Source: Thermoplasmata archaeon (lineage in GTDB: Archaea; Thermoplasmatota; Thermoplasmata; Lutacidiplasmatales; UBA184). From it: 38,393 nt of DNA. The position numbers and the translations under genes were made by a program. The stretch is from the NCBI GenBank assembly GCA_022749835.1, contig JAKIWY010000001.1, positions 1-38,393 on the forward strand, read 5' to 3'. Positions 7,203 through 15,194 of this stretch are shown here, piece by piece (the first letter of the stretch is position 1; each line of letters opens with the position of its first letter). The notes under the pieces were generated by a model. The model made no database searches. It saw only the letters and a program-made list of their open reading frames with translations, and had not been told where the DNA came from.

Positions 7203-8108
7203 ATGGTCCGTCCGTCGGTCCCGGCGGCGGACGCACTCATCGGGGTCAAACGGCCCGTCCTGGGCCACGGCTACGTGGTGCTCGTCGATTACATGGGCAA
7301 TGACGCGGCGATCGTCCAGGCGGCCCGGGTCTCCTACGGCGTCGGCACGAAGAACGTCCGGGACGACCGCGGTCTCGTCCGCTACCTCCTGAGGCACCGC
7401 CACACGACGCCCTTCGAAATGGTCGAGTTCAAGTTCCTCGTCCGGCTCCCGATCTACGTCGCCCGCCAGATGGTGCGCCACCGCTCGGCGTCGATTAACG
7501 AGTACAGCGCGCGCTACTCGGTGATACCCGACGAGTTCGACCTGCCTTTGCCCGAAGACATCCGCCGGCAGTCGACGAAGAACCGTCAGGGCCGCGGCGA
7601 TGCGCTCCCGGACGCGGTCCGGGAGAAGTTCCGCTCTGACCTCGACCGGCTGTCGCGCGAGGCGTATGCGGCCTATGAGCAGGCTCTTGCGGCGGGCGTT
7701 GCTCGGGAGACGGCGCGCCTCCTGCTCCCTCTCGCCTACTACACCGAGTGGTACTGGAAGATCGACCTCCACAACCTTCTCCATTTCCTCTCCTTGCGCC
7801 TGGACGCCCACGCCCAGGAGGAGATCCGTCGCTACGCGGTGGAAATCGCCGCGATCGCCCGGACGCTCTGCCCGGTCGCGGTCGAGGCGTTCGAGGAGTT
7901 CCAGCTCGACTCGGTCTCCCTGAGCCGTCGGGAGCGGGCCGCGATCCGCTCGCTGTTGGAGGGAGCCTCGCCCGAGGCGGCGTGCGTGCGGGCGGGCCTT
8001 CCCCTCACCCGACCCGACGGGAAGCCGATGACGAGCGGGGAAGGGGTGGAGTTCCTCGAGAAGCTAGAGCGGATCCGGGAGACCGACGTCTCCTTCGTGA
8101 CGGAGTGA
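7203..8108 (+). CDS. thyX: Flavin-dependent thymidylate synthase
   Basis: 301 residues from ATG 7203, chosen because GGGGAGG precedes it by about eight bases. An in-frame ATG at 7179 lies about 25-28 bases after TTTATTC (7151-7157) and could be a leaderless start. ThyX makes dTMP from dUMP using methylene-tetrahydrofolate (or an archaeal equivalent) and FAD with NADPH. The signature RHR-x7-S is present (RHRSASINEYS), as are VDYMGNDAAIVQAARVSYG at the N-terminus and LLPLAYYTEWYWKIDLHNLLHFL, whose RxxLP/NL segment binds dUMP. The C-terminal 60 residues (SLSRRERAAIRSLLEG...) form a helical extension. No thyA is seen nearby. The gene is divergent from metG. Confidence 0.96.
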   Translation: MVRPSVPAADALIGVKRPVLGHGYVVLVDYMGNDAAIVQAARVSYGVGTKNVRDDRGLVRYLLRHRHTTPFEMVEFKFLVRLPIYVARQMVRHRSASINEYSARYSVIPDEFDLPLPEDIRRQSTKNRQGRGDALPDAVREKFRSDLDRLSREAYAAYEQALAAGVARETARLLLPLAYYTEWYWKIDLHNLLHFLSLRLDAHAQEEIRRYAVEIAAIARTLCPVAVEAFEEFQLDSVSLSRRERAAIRSLLEGASPEAACVRAGLPLTRPDGKPMTSGEGVEFLEKLERIRETDVSFVTE

Positions 8109-8411
8109 ACCCACCCACCCAGTCCTCTACATCATCCGGGTGCCGGGAAGGGTGCCCGGCTCGTCGGACCCAAGATTCGTCGCGACGTACCGACGCCCGG
8201 GAAGGGGGACGTATTGGGCGCTCCCGCGCGGCACGTAGTGTCGTATAACTCTACGAATGTCGTATAACTCGTCTCGTTTTGAATCGTGCGATGAGCGCTT
8301 ATCGCTGAGAGCGCGGGATCGGGCGAAAATCAGCGACGTTGCCAACCTTGGCACGCGTGCCGGATTTGACCGGGCTGGCCCGCGTCGGGGCCCGCGAGCT
8401 GAGGGGATGGG
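8109..8411. other. Intergenic region between convergent genes, with TCGTA repeats
   Basis: 303 bases between the stops of thyX and a surface-protein gene. No reading frame with coding character was found. It holds a GCCGGG/CCCGGC hairpin shortly after the thyX stop, a tandem direct repeat at 8239-8270, and a GCGCT/AGCGC stem at about 8295-8314. The repeat contains TATA-like GTATAAC, so a small RNA promoter is possible but unproven. Confidence 0.5.
8239..8270. repeat. Two direct copies of TGTCGTATAACTC, 19 bp apart, with TCGTA/TACGA half-sites
   Basis: TGTCGTATAACTC is exact at 8239-8251 and 8258-8270. Within it TCGTA (8241-8245), TACGA (8252-8256) and TCGTA (8260-8264) alternate in orientation, forming two overlapping inverted repeats. 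TCGTA also occurs twice, in TATCGTA, at 9589-9595 and 9602-9608, just upstream of the neighbouring surface-protein gene. Confidence 0.6.
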
Positions 8412-9584
8412 TTACGGTACGACGGTAGAGCCCGCTCCGGTGGAGTAGGGTGCGCCGAGTGGTGGACCGCCCATGCACCCATAGTACGTCGGGACGAGCA
8501 GTGCGGGGCCCCCGTAGCAGTTGCCGTACCCCCCGGTGAGCCAAGCCTGCGCGCTCGAGAGGGTCCCATTTACTGCGTTCAAACTGGCGCTGAACATGGC
8601 GTTCGAGCTGCAAGCTCCCGGGGAGAACGGCGAGCAACTCGTGTAGATGACGTCCCACGCGCTTGGGCTGGTGTAGGAAGTGTTGTTGAGGGGAAACGGG
8701 ACAGGAGGGGCACAGGGAGACACCACAGTCGAGTTGGTGCCATTGCAACCGCTCCCATTGTAGTGCCACGGATAGCTCGAGTTGTACGAGACGCTGGTCG
8801 TGACCGACCCGCTCACCATCAATTCGCGGACCTGAACGCTCGCATTGGCCAGGAAGGCGCTCCCACCCCAGGAGTTCGCGATATTGACGGCGGTCGGGGA
8901 GTCGACCTTGACGGCATCGAGGCCCCCAAAGGTCGTCGTGACCTTCACGAAGCTGGAGGGGTAGCTGCCCGTCGAGCAGGCGGCGGAGAGTTCGGCGTAC
9001 GCGGTGGCGATCCCCCCGATGACCGTCACGATCAGCGTGTCGCCGGCGGGGTCGGAGAAAGAGATTGCCCAGAACGGCGAGAGTCCCGCGCCGAGCGAGG
9101 CGGGGCTGGCCGGGACGAGGACGTTCGTGAACGGCGAGTGGGACGGGGAGCTCCAGGTGCAGTTCGAGCCACTGAGCGCACCGTAGGTGTTGTTGGGGGC
9201 GGGCAGCGACAGACTTGCCGCGGTGACCAGCCCCATGGCGTTCACCGCCGTCCACGAGCCGCCGAGCTGGGAGCTGACCTGCGATTCGGCGGCCGCGAGG
9301 GCCGACGAGAACGACACGGCGGTCCCGGTTCCAGCGCCACGGCCAGAGTTTCCCGACAACCAGTGGCTCCATGGAGCGCCGGTGGCAAACCCGAGTCCCA
9401 CGAACGAAAGGGCCAGCAGGACGGCTCCCGCACCCACTAGGACCGCGCGCCTCCCGCGGGGTCGGGGGAACAGGGGGCTCGAGCCAACAGTGGAGGACGC
9501 AGGGAACGGGTGGGTGAGATAGTTGGGGGAACCGCCGGAAGGGACGGACGGGGCAGGGGCGGGCGATACCTCGCTAGCGACCAT
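8412..9584 (-). CDS. Membrane-anchored secreted protein of unknown function
   Basis: 390 residues. A Pro/Ser-rich cytoplasmic N-terminus of about 45 residues is followed by RGRR and one membrane helix (about 46-69: AVLVGAGAVLLALSFVGLGF). The remaining 320 residues should be outside. The exterior part is rich in Ser, Thr, Asn and Gly with many N-x-S/T sequons (NNTY, NSSY, NGTNST, NNTSYT), and has about eleven cysteines that could form disulphides. It contains no recognisable enzymatic motif. The first 60 exterior residues (SFSSALAAAESQVSSQLGGSWTAV) look like a helical segment after the anchor. It is probably a cell-surface glycoprotein. Upstream are two TATCGTA repeats, one of which may overlap the TATA region. 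Confidence 0.75.
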   Translation of the reverse strand: MVASEVSPAPAPSVPSGGSPNYLTHPFPASSTVGSSPLFPRPRGRRAVLVGAGAVLLALSFVGLGFATGAPWSHWLSGNSGRGAGTGTAVSFSSALAAAESQVSSQLGGSWTAVNAMGLVTAASLSLPAPNNTYGALSGSNCTWSSPSHSPFTNVLVPASPASLGAGLSPFWAISFSDPAGDTLIVTVIGGIATAYAELSAACSTGSYPSSFVKVTTTFGGLDAVKVDSPTAVNIANSWGGSAFLANASVQVRELMVSGSVTTSVSYNSSYPWHYNGSGCNGTNSTVVSPCAPPVPFPLNNTSYTSPSAWDVIYTSCSPFSPGACSSNAMFSASLNAVNGTLSSAQAWLTGGYGNCYGGPALLVPTYYGCMGGPPLGAPYSTGAGSTVVP

Positions 9585-9588
9585 CGAT

Positions 9589-9608
9589 TATCGTAGCCCA
9601 CTATCGTA
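9589..9608. promoter_or_regulatory. TATCGTA direct repeat in the promoter of the surface-protein gene
   Basis: TATCGTA at 9589-9595 and again at 9602-9608, 13 bases apart. On the coding strand this reads AATACGATAG...TACGATAA just before the ATG. It may combine the TATA element with a regulator site. The TCGTA core is the same as in 8241-8264. Confidence 0.4.
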
Positions 9609-9673
9609 TTTCATCTCCATGCGGGACGGGTACGGGCATCTCGGGATCGGGAGCCCGCACGGACCGGCTCCGT

Positions 9674-10870
9674 TCAGAACCTCGGACGGTCTCCCCCTTC
9701 GAGGGTGAAACCGGGACGGGGCGAGAACGGCGCCGGACGACCCTCAAACCGTGGGGCCCAGGCGGGCCCGAGGGCGGCCCTTGCCTTCGCATCGCCATCC
9801 CCGGAGGCGAGCAGGTCCGCGAGCCGTCGGCTCGCGCCGCCGGCGCGCATCACGCCGAAGCCGTTGAATCCCGAGAGCACGTAGAGCCCCTCGGCACCGG
9901 GTACCGGGCCGATCAGTGGATGACGGTCCGGCGTGGCGGTGCACACCCCGGCCCAGCTGCTCACCATTTCGCTCTCCGACCAGCCGGGAAACCGTGCGGC
10001 CAGGCTTTCGGCGATATGGGCGAGGAACTCCTCGTCGCCCCCGGTCACGAACCTCTTGGGGTCCGCCTCCCGGTCCTCGGTTCCATCACCGGCCAGGATC
10101 CTCCCATTCGACTCCGGCCGGACGTAGACGTCGGTGTCGAGGTCGTGGACGGTCGGGAACGGCTCCGCCGGGCGTCGGGTCGGGCGGAGCAGGGCGGCCT
10201 GCGTCCGGTAGGGAACCAGCGGAAGGGGGTGGTCGAGGTCAACGAGGATCTGCTTCGACCAGGCTCCGGCCGCCACGACCAGCTTCCTCGCCCGCAGTAT
10301 CCCGGTGCTCCGGGTCAGCTCGTAGCGTCCGTCGACGTACCGTAGCGACTCCATCGGCAGGCCGAAGTCGAAGACCGCGCCGGCCTCCCGTGCGCCTTCG
10401 GCGTAGATCGTCGTGATCGAGCTCGGCGTCACACAGGCGTCATGGCGGCTCACGAGCGTCGACAGGACGTCGTTGTACCGGCCCTCGGGGACCCACCTCG
10501 ATAGCTCCTCCGGGCTCGCCTCCTCGACGTCGACCCCCCAGGAGCGCAGTCGCTCCCTCGCCTCGTCGACCGCTTCGGCGACGTTCGAGCGGGCGGTGAA
10601 CCGGACGAATCCGTTGGCCTGATACGCCGCGGGATCCCACCGGTGGGCGAGCTCCGCGTACTCCCGGTTGCTCTCGCGGGTCACCTCGACGTCCCAGCGG
10701 TCCCACAGCTGCTCGGTGACGACGCCCGCCGCCCGACCGCTCGCTCCCGCCGCCGGGGTCGCCGGGTCGTAGACGGTGACCGAGATGCTCCGGCGGGTCA
10801 GGTGGTAGGCGAGCGCGCAGCCGGCGATGCCGGCGCCCAGCACGAGAACCTCCGGGTCCGACGCCGCCAT
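9674..10870 (-). CDS. FAD-dependent amine/amino-acid oxidoreductase (DAO family)
   Basis: 398 residues. The N-terminal Rossmann motif VLVLGAGIAGCALAYHLTRR (Gly12, Gly14, Gly17) binds FAD ADP, with Asp/Thr at the end of the second strand. Mid-protein KLVVAAGAWSKQIL and the C-terminal GLYVLSGFNGFGVMRAGG are the second and third FAD contacts typical of the D-amino-acid oxidase/sarcosine oxidase/glycine oxidase family. Substrate is probably a small amine or N-methyl amino acid. The exact one is not predictable. It lies 24 bases downstream of xerA on the same strand and is probably co-transcribed, though no functional link is evident. No signal peptide, so cytoplasmic. Confidence 0.88.
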   Translation of the reverse strand: MAASDPEVLVLGAGIAGCALAYHLTRRSISVTVYDPATPAAGASGRAAGVVTEQLWDRWDVEVTRESNREYAELAHRWDPAAYQANGFVRFTARSNVAEAVDEARERLRSWGVDVEEASPEELSRWVPEGRYNDVLSTLVSRHDACVTPSSITTIYAEGAREAGAVFDFGLPMESLRYVDGRYELTRSTGILRARKLVVAAGAWSKQILVDLDHPLPLVPYRTQAALLRPTRRPAEPFPTVHDLDTDVYVRPESNGRILAGDGTEDREADPKRFVTGGDEEFLAHIAESLAARFPGWSESEMVSSWAGVCTATPDRHPLIGPVPGAEGLYVLSGFNGFGVMRAGGASRRLADLLASGDGDAKARAALGPAWAPRFEGRPAPFSPRPGFTLEGGDRPRF

Positions 10871-10894
10871 TCGCTCCCTTGGGGCAGCGGGGGC

Positions 10895-11812
10895 TCAGTA
10901 CTCAGGCTTTGCGCGCTGGTACGCCGCCTTGAGCGCGGTCGTGTCGACGTGCGTGTAGATCTGGGTCGTCGCGACCGAGGCGTGCCCGAGGAGCTTCTGG
11001 ATGTATCGTATGTCGCAGCCGCGGCTCAAGAGTGCGGTCGCCAGGGTGTGCCTAAGCATGTGGGGCGTGACCCTGCGGGGGATCTCGGCAATGCGCGCCG
11101 CCCGTCGGACGATCCGCTCCACGGTCACCGGCCCGACCGGGATGAGGCGGCTGTTCCCCTCGCCGGAGAGTGCCCGCTCGGTGAGGTAGCGGTCGATGGC
11201 GGCGCGCGTGCGGTCCTCGAGGACGACCTCGCGGTCCTTGTCGCCTTTGCCGGATCGGACGTGCAGGATGTTCCTCTCGAACTCCACGTCCTCGAGGGCG
11301 AGGTGGCAGAGCTCGCCGACCCTCAGACCGCAGAACGCGAGGATGTGCAAGATCGCGCTGTCCCTCGAGGAGTCCTTCACCGCATCGAACAAACGGTGCG
11401 TCTCCTCCTCGGAGAGGTAGTGCGGGAGCCGCTCGGGGCGGCGCGGCGCCTCGAGACCGTCGGCGACGCTGAAGCCGAAGCTGCGGAACAGGCACGCGAG
11501 CCCCCGGACGGTCGTGTAGAGCGAGTTCTTGCTGTACTTGCGCTCGAGGACGAGGTATTCGCGGTACCGTTCGAGGTCCTTGAGCGTCACCTCATCGAGG
11601 GGCTTTCCGACGAACCCGAGGAACGTCCGCGCGATGTGCGTGTACTGCTTGACGGTGCACGGGCTGCGCTCCTGGGCCCTCAACAGGCGAGAGAACCGGT
11701 CCACGAGTTCGGGGCCACCGAACGACGGCACTCCCTCCTCGACCGGAGGCGCCGAGAAGGCGTGCCGGCGCCCGGAGGTCGGGCGCTCACGCCCGACTAT
11801 AGCGGAGGCCAT
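10895..11812 (-). CDS. xerA: Tyrosine recombinase XerA/XerC-like
   Basis: 305 residues. An N-terminal SAM-like core-binding domain (about 35-120) precedes the catalytic domain, with all expected residues: Arg164 in CGLRVGEL, Lys189 in VRSGKGDKD, His251-x-x-Arg254 in HMLRHTLAT, His277 in LLGHASV, and nucleophile Tyr286 in TTQIYTHVD. Archaeal XerA resolves chromosome dimers at a dif site. Length and domain order match the chromosomal protein better than SSV-type integrases. It is divergent from ncsA. On the minus strand CCTTTATTAGG lies about 31 bases upstream as TATA box. Whether it could act in trans on the tRNA-flanked elements in this window is unknown. Confidence 0.92.
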   Translation of the reverse strand: MASAIVGRERPTSGRRHAFSAPPVEEGVPSFGGPELVDRFSRLLRAQERSPCTVKQYTHIARTFLGFVGKPLDEVTLKDLERYREYLVLERKYSKNSLYTTVRGLACLFRSFGFSVADGLEAPRRPERLPHYLSEEETHRLFDAVKDSSRDSAILHILAFCGLRVGELCHLALEDVEFERNILHVRSGKGDKDREVVLEDRTRAAIDRYLTERALSGEGNSRLIPVGPVTVERIVRRAARIAEIPRRVTPHMLRHTLATALLSRGCDIRYIQKLLGHASVATTQIYTHVDTTALKAAYQRAKPEY

Positions 11813-11838
11813 CGACTTTCAAATTGGCCCGGAATGGC

Positions 11839-11848
11839 CTAATAAAGG
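11839..11848 (-). promoter_or_regulatory. TATA box of the xerA operon
   Basis: Minus-strand CTTTATTAGG centred about 31 bases before the xerA ATG, giving a leader of only a few bases. Confidence 0.45.
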
Positions 11849-11890
11849 CGTGACCCGCAATGGTATCGACTTCGCCCGTTCCGGTCGTCG

Positions 11891-11899
11891 CTCAAATAC
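11891..11899 (+). promoter_or_regulatory. TATA box of ncsA (leaderless start)
   Basis: CTCAAATAC centred 26 bases before GTG 11921. This places the transcription start at or within a base or two of the start codon. There is no Shine-Dalgarno-like sequence between. Confidence 0.45.
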
Positions 11900-11920
11900 G
11901 GTGGGCGTGTCCGGCCGCCC

Positions 11921-12862
11921 GTGCGCTGCTCTCTCTGCGACGAGGAGGCGGTCATCGACCAGCCGTACGCCGGTCAGCATCTTTGCGATCGGCACTTCCG
12001 TCGCACGATCGTCGAGCGGCTGCGAAGGGAGATGCACCGGCAACTCCCTCGATTCCCCGGCGGGACCGTCGCCGTTGCGCTCTCCGGAGGGAAGGATTCG
12101 GCGGTCGCCCTCACGCTCGCCCACCGCTACTTCGCCCGCCGACCGAACGTTCACCTGGTCGCGCTGACCGTGGACGAGGGGATCGAGGGATACCGGCTCC
12201 CGACGATCGAGCGGGCCGCGGAGCTCTGCAAGAACCTCGACGTCCCGCACGAGATCCTTAGGGCGCGCGACGAAGTCGGCAGCACGACCGACGAGGCGGC
12301 GCTCCGGATGGTCGGCACCGCACCGTGCTCGTTCTGCGGCGTCTGGCGACGCCAGCTGCTCAACCGAGCCGCGGTGAGGGCGGGAGCGGACGTGCTCGTC
12401 CTCGGCTTCAACCTGGACGACCTCGCCCAGACGATCCTCATGAACCTCGCACGGGCGGACCTCGACCGGATCCCTCGGATGGCCCCCCACCGGTCCCGCC
12501 AACCCGGCCTCGTGCCACGGATCGCCCCGCTCGCGACGATCCCCGAGCGGGAGGTCTACCTGTACGCGCGCCTCGAGGGGCTTCCGTTCGACCACGGGGA
12601 GTGCCCGCACGCACGCCGTGCCGCGCGCAACGTCTTTCGCGAGGCGGTCTGGAACCTCGAGGAGGCACTTCCCGGCACCCGGCACGGCCTCCTCAAGACC
12701 CAGGAGCGCCTCCAGGCGCTGTTCGAGACGGTCAAGCCGTCCCGGGCCCCGTCGCTCTGTTCGGAGTGCGGCGAGCCGTCGACCGGCGCCGTCTGCCGCG
12801 CGTGCGAATACCGTCGGGCGGCGCGCGAGCCTCTCGCGGGCGGGGAGGGGATCTCCCCGTGA
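11921..12862 (+). CDS. ncsA: tRNA 2-thiolation adenylyltransferase (NcsA/Ncs6, TtcA superfamily)
   Basis: 313 residues, GTG start. PP-loop ATPase that activates U34 or U54 of tRNA for sulphur transfer. The N-terminal zinc finger is CSLC (Cys3, Cys6) with CDRH. The PP-loop SGGKDS is at 55-60. The catalytic pair CSFC is at 136 and 139, followed by GVWRRQLLNRAA. GFNLDDLAQTILMNL is the second conserved block, ECPHARRA carries another cysteine, and the C-terminal zinc finger is CSECG...CRAC. Archaeal homologues work with the ubiquitin-like SAMP sulphur carrier and an Fe-S cluster held by these cysteines. The stop overlaps the start of the next gene (GTGA), implying translational coupling. Confidence 0.93.
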   Translation: MRCSLCDEEAVIDQPYAGQHLCDRHFRRTIVERLRREMHRQLPRFPGGTVAVALSGGKDSAVALTLAHRYFARRPNVHLVALTVDEGIEGYRLPTIERAAELCKNLDVPHEILRARDEVGSTTDEAALRMVGTAPCSFCGVWRRQLLNRAAVRAGADVLVLGFNLDDLAQTILMNLARADLDRIPRMAPHRSRQPGLVPRIAPLATIPEREVYLYARLEGLPFDHGECPHARRAARNVFREAVWNLEEALPGTRHGLLKTQERLQALFETVKPSRAPSLCSECGEPSTGAVCRACEYRRAAREPLAGGEGISP

Positions 12863-13761
12863 GCGACCCGTCATCCCCGAGCGACCCGAGGGCCTCGATC
12901 GCGACCCGGGTGTTCGTCGTGGGGGCAGGGATCATGGGAAGCGGCATCGCCGCCCAGTGCGCTCTCTCCGGACACCTCGTCACCTTGGAGGATGTCAACG
13001 AATCGCTCGCGGCCAAAGGGGTGGAGAACGCCCGTCGGGCGCTCGACTCGGCCGTGCGGCGTGGGAAGATCGCCCCGGCGGCGCGCGACGAGGCGCTCGG
13101 CCGGATCGACAGCGCCATCGGGCTGAGGCGGGCCGACTCGGCCGACTTCATCATCGAGGCGGCGCCGGAGAAGCTCGAGCTCAAGCGGGGGCTCTTTGAG
13201 GAGCTCGAGCGCTCGGCGAGCCCTAAGGCGATCCTCGCGACGAACACCTCTTCGCTCCCGGTGACCTCGATCGCGAGCCGCCTTTCGGACCCCGGCCGGC
13301 TGGTCGGGATCCACTTCTTCAACCCCGTCCTCCAGATGGAGCTCGTCGAGCTGATCCCCGGCCACCAGAGCCGGCCCGAGGTCGTGGAGAAGGCCAAGGC
13401 GTTCGCGCAAGGCCTCGGCAAGAAGGTCGTTCTCTCGCGCGACACCCCGGGGTTCGTCACCACCCGCGCGCTCGCCGTCCTCGGCAACGAGGCGGTCTTC
13501 ATGCTCTACGAGGGGGTCGCGACGCGCGACGATATCGACGCGGCGTATCGGCTCGGCTTCCACCACCCGATGGGACCGTTCGAGCTGCTCGACCTGGTCG
13601 GGCTCGACACCGCGCTCGCCATCCTGGACGTCCTGTTCGACGGCTTCAAGGACCCGAAGTACCGGGCCTGCCCTCTCCTGCGCACGATGGTCGAGGCGAA
13701 GAAGCTCGGCCGCAAGACCGGGGAAGGCTTCTACGTCTACCCGGCGAAGCCGGCGGCTTGA
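12859..13761 (+). CDS. 3-hydroxyacyl-CoA (3-hydroxybutyryl-CoA) dehydrogenase
   Basis: 300 residues from GTG 12859, which overlaps the ncsA stop. The open frame runs further upstream but that part is a shadow of ncsA. The NAD-binding motif is VFVVGAGIMGSGIA (Gly22, Gly24, Gly27). Conserved blocks follow: IIEAAPEKLELK, LATNTSSLPVTSIA (catalytic Ser/Asn region), GIHFFNPVLQMELVELIPG (catalytic His and Glu), and in the C-terminal helical domain GFHHPMGPFELLDLVGLDT. The length fits the short single-domain form and not the FadB fusion. The enzyme interconverts acetoacetyl-CoA and 3-hydroxybutyryl-CoA in fatty-acid or butyrate-type metabolism. No thiolase or crotonase is adjacent here, so the pathway cannot be confirmed from context. 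Confidence 0.94.
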   Translation: MSDPSSPSDPRASIATRVFVVGAGIMGSGIAAQCALSGHLVTLEDVNESLAAKGVENARRALDSAVRRGKIAPAARDEALGRIDSAIGLRRADSADFIIEAAPEKLELKRGLFEELERSASPKAILATNTSSLPVTSIASRLSDPGRLVGIHFFNPVLQMELVELIPGHQSRPEVVEKAKAFAQGLGKKVVLSRDTPGFVTTRALAVLGNEAVFMLYEGVATRDDIDAAYRLGFHHPMGPFELLDLVGLDTALAILDVLFDGFKDPKYRACPLLRTMVEAKKLGRKTGEGFYVYPAKPAA

Positions 13762-13782
13762 ACGTAACGGAGGAGGAGGGCG

Positions 13783-14640
13783 ATGGCCAGCCTGAACGGC
13801 GCCGAGGACTTGGCGATCCTCCTCGCCGCCGCGCTCTTGCCGGCGCTCGCCTACCTGACGTGGGTGCGCAAGAGCGAGCAGCACGACGCGGAGCCGTGGG
13901 GCCCGCTCCTCTCCGCCTTCGCCTACGGAGCCCTGTTCGCGACGTTCGTCGCGGGGGTCATCGAGGTCATCCTGGTGACCGTCGGCACCGAGCTCTCCAC
14001 GGCGTACCCCGCCCCGGAGTTCACCTTCCTCAACGGGAACTCCTCGCTCGGGGTCTTCTTCCTGGTCCTCGTGATCGCGCCGTTCGTCGAGGAGGCGTTC
14101 AAGGCCGCCGGGCTCATCCAGAAGGCCGGCGCCCTCCGCATGATCTCCGACGGGCCGGTCGTCGGGGCGTCGGTGGGGCTCGGCTTCGGCTTCTTCGAGA
14201 CACTCCTCTACGGTCTCGGCGCCTTCCTATCCGGCGGCCTGGTCGCCGGTCTCGGCCTCATCTTCGTGCGCAGCATCTCGAGCGTCCTCCTGCACGGCAG
14301 CACCACGGCGATGTTCGGCTACGGGTACGCCGAGATGCGCCTCAACGGCCGCTCGGGGCTCGCGGGCGCGTACTATCTCCTGGCGGTCGTCATGCACTCG
14401 AGCTTCAACGCGCTCGCCTCGCTGCCGGCGATCCTTTCGTACCTCAACGTGCCGAGCGCTCTCGCCAACGACGCCTCCCTCCTCGCGCTGATCGCGGCGG
14501 TCGTCTTCGCCTTCTCGGCGATCGAGCACGTGCGTAGCGTCATCGCGCGCACGAACCTCGCGCTCCCGCCGAGCCCCTCCCAGCGTCTCCTCGGACCCCC
14601 CCGGCCCCCGAACTCCCCCGGGGGGTACCGGAGCCGTTAG
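13783..14640 (+). CDS. PrsW-family intramembrane metalloprotease
   Basis: 285 residues, about seven or eight membrane helices. GGAGGAGGAGGG precedes the ATG. The family motifs are all present: EExxK (Glu103, Glu104, Lys107 in FVEEAFK), FFETLLYG (Glu139), His171 in LLHGSTTAMFG, and HxxxN (His205, Asn209 in VVMHSSFNA). In Bacillus, PrsW cleaves an anti-sigma factor at site 1. Archaea have no such sigma system, so the substrate is unknown. The Pro-rich C-terminal tail (PPSPSQRLLGPPRPPNSPGG) is probably cytoplasmic and disordered. It follows the dehydrogenase by 21 bases and may share its transcript. Confidence 0.9.
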   Translation: MASLNGAEDLAILLAAALLPALAYLTWVRKSEQHDAEPWGPLLSAFAYGALFATFVAGVIEVILVTVGTELSTAYPAPEFTFLNGNSSLGVFFLVLVIAPFVEEAFKAAGLIQKAGALRMISDGPVVGASVGLGFGFFETLLYGLGAFLSGGLVAGLGLIFVRSISSVLLHGSTTAMFGYGYAEMRLNGRSGLAGAYYLLAVVMHSSFNALASLPAILSYLNVPSALANDASLLALIAAVVFAFSAIEHVRSVIARTNLALPPSPSQRLLGPPRPPNSPGGYRSR

Positions 14641-14647
14641 GCCGACC

Positions 14648-15052
14648 TCAGGGAGCGTGCGCCTTCGAGCCGGCGTCGCTGCGCCGTTCCCAGGCCGAGT
14701 CGCCCATCGCCCGGTAGACGGACTCTGCGTCGGAGTTCGCCGGGGAAACGCCGGCCTGCCCGACGTCGCGGATGCGCGCCTTCTTGAGAAGCCAGTAGTG
14801 GATCCGCCAGGTCTTGCCGCGCGAGACGGTGGCGTCCTCCTCCTCGCTGGTCAGAAGACCCTCCTCCTCGAGCCGGTAGAACCGGTCGCGGTCCTCGCTC
14901 GACAGCTTGTTGTCGAGCACGCTGCTCTCGAGACCGAAATACCCGAGGACCATCCGGGCCGTCGGCACCGCCTCTTCGGCGGTGAGCTTGCCGTGGGCGA
15001 CGAGGGTCCGCTCGATGGCACGCGTCAGCTCCGCCTCGTTGATCGAGCTCAT
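14648..15052 (-). CDS. Small archaeal protein, winged-helix-like (possibly DUF6015)
   Basis: 134 residues. Residues 1-50 form helices (INEAELTRAIERTLVAHGKLTAEEAVPTARMVLGYFG). Then come DNKLSSEDRDRFYRLEEEGLLTSEEEDATVSRGKTWRIHYWLLKK, where a helix-turn-helix-like part is followed by a wing-like strand pair and a Trp/Arg-rich end. I recall Thermoplasmata proteins of this layout labelled DUF6015, but the match is from memory and uncertain. A role in DNA or RNA binding is plausible and unproven. It is convergent with the PrsW gene, with 7 bases between stops, and divergent from pus10. The C-terminal 20 residues look disordered. Confidence 0.7.
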   Translation of the reverse strand: MSSINEAELTRAIERTLVAHGKLTAEEAVPTARMVLGYFGLESSVLDNKLSSEDRDRFYRLEEEGLLTSEEEDATVSRGKTWRIHYWLLKKARIRDVGQAGVSPANSDAESVYRAMGDSAWERRSDAGSKAHAP

Positions 15053-15194
15053 GGGAACGGTCGTGCTATCGTGGAGGGCGTCAAGTAGCTATCCCCGCAC
15101 TGGAACTCCGGGGACGGGGCCGGGAACCTCGGCCGGCCCGGATGGGCAACCTTTACCGTGCCCCTCCGCTGGCGCGAACCCCAGGGCAGCACGA

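Noticed and set aside
8143-8160. Hairpin after thyX as a rho-independent terminator
   Set aside because: GCCGGG/CCCGGC can pair but no T-run follows, and archaeal termination relies on T-rich stretches and not on hairpins.
10895-11812. xerA as integrase of a tRNA-anchored island
   Set aside because: Length and motifs fit chromosomal XerA, it lies far from both repeats, and it is divergent from ncsA like a housekeeping gene. Action in trans cannot be excluded.
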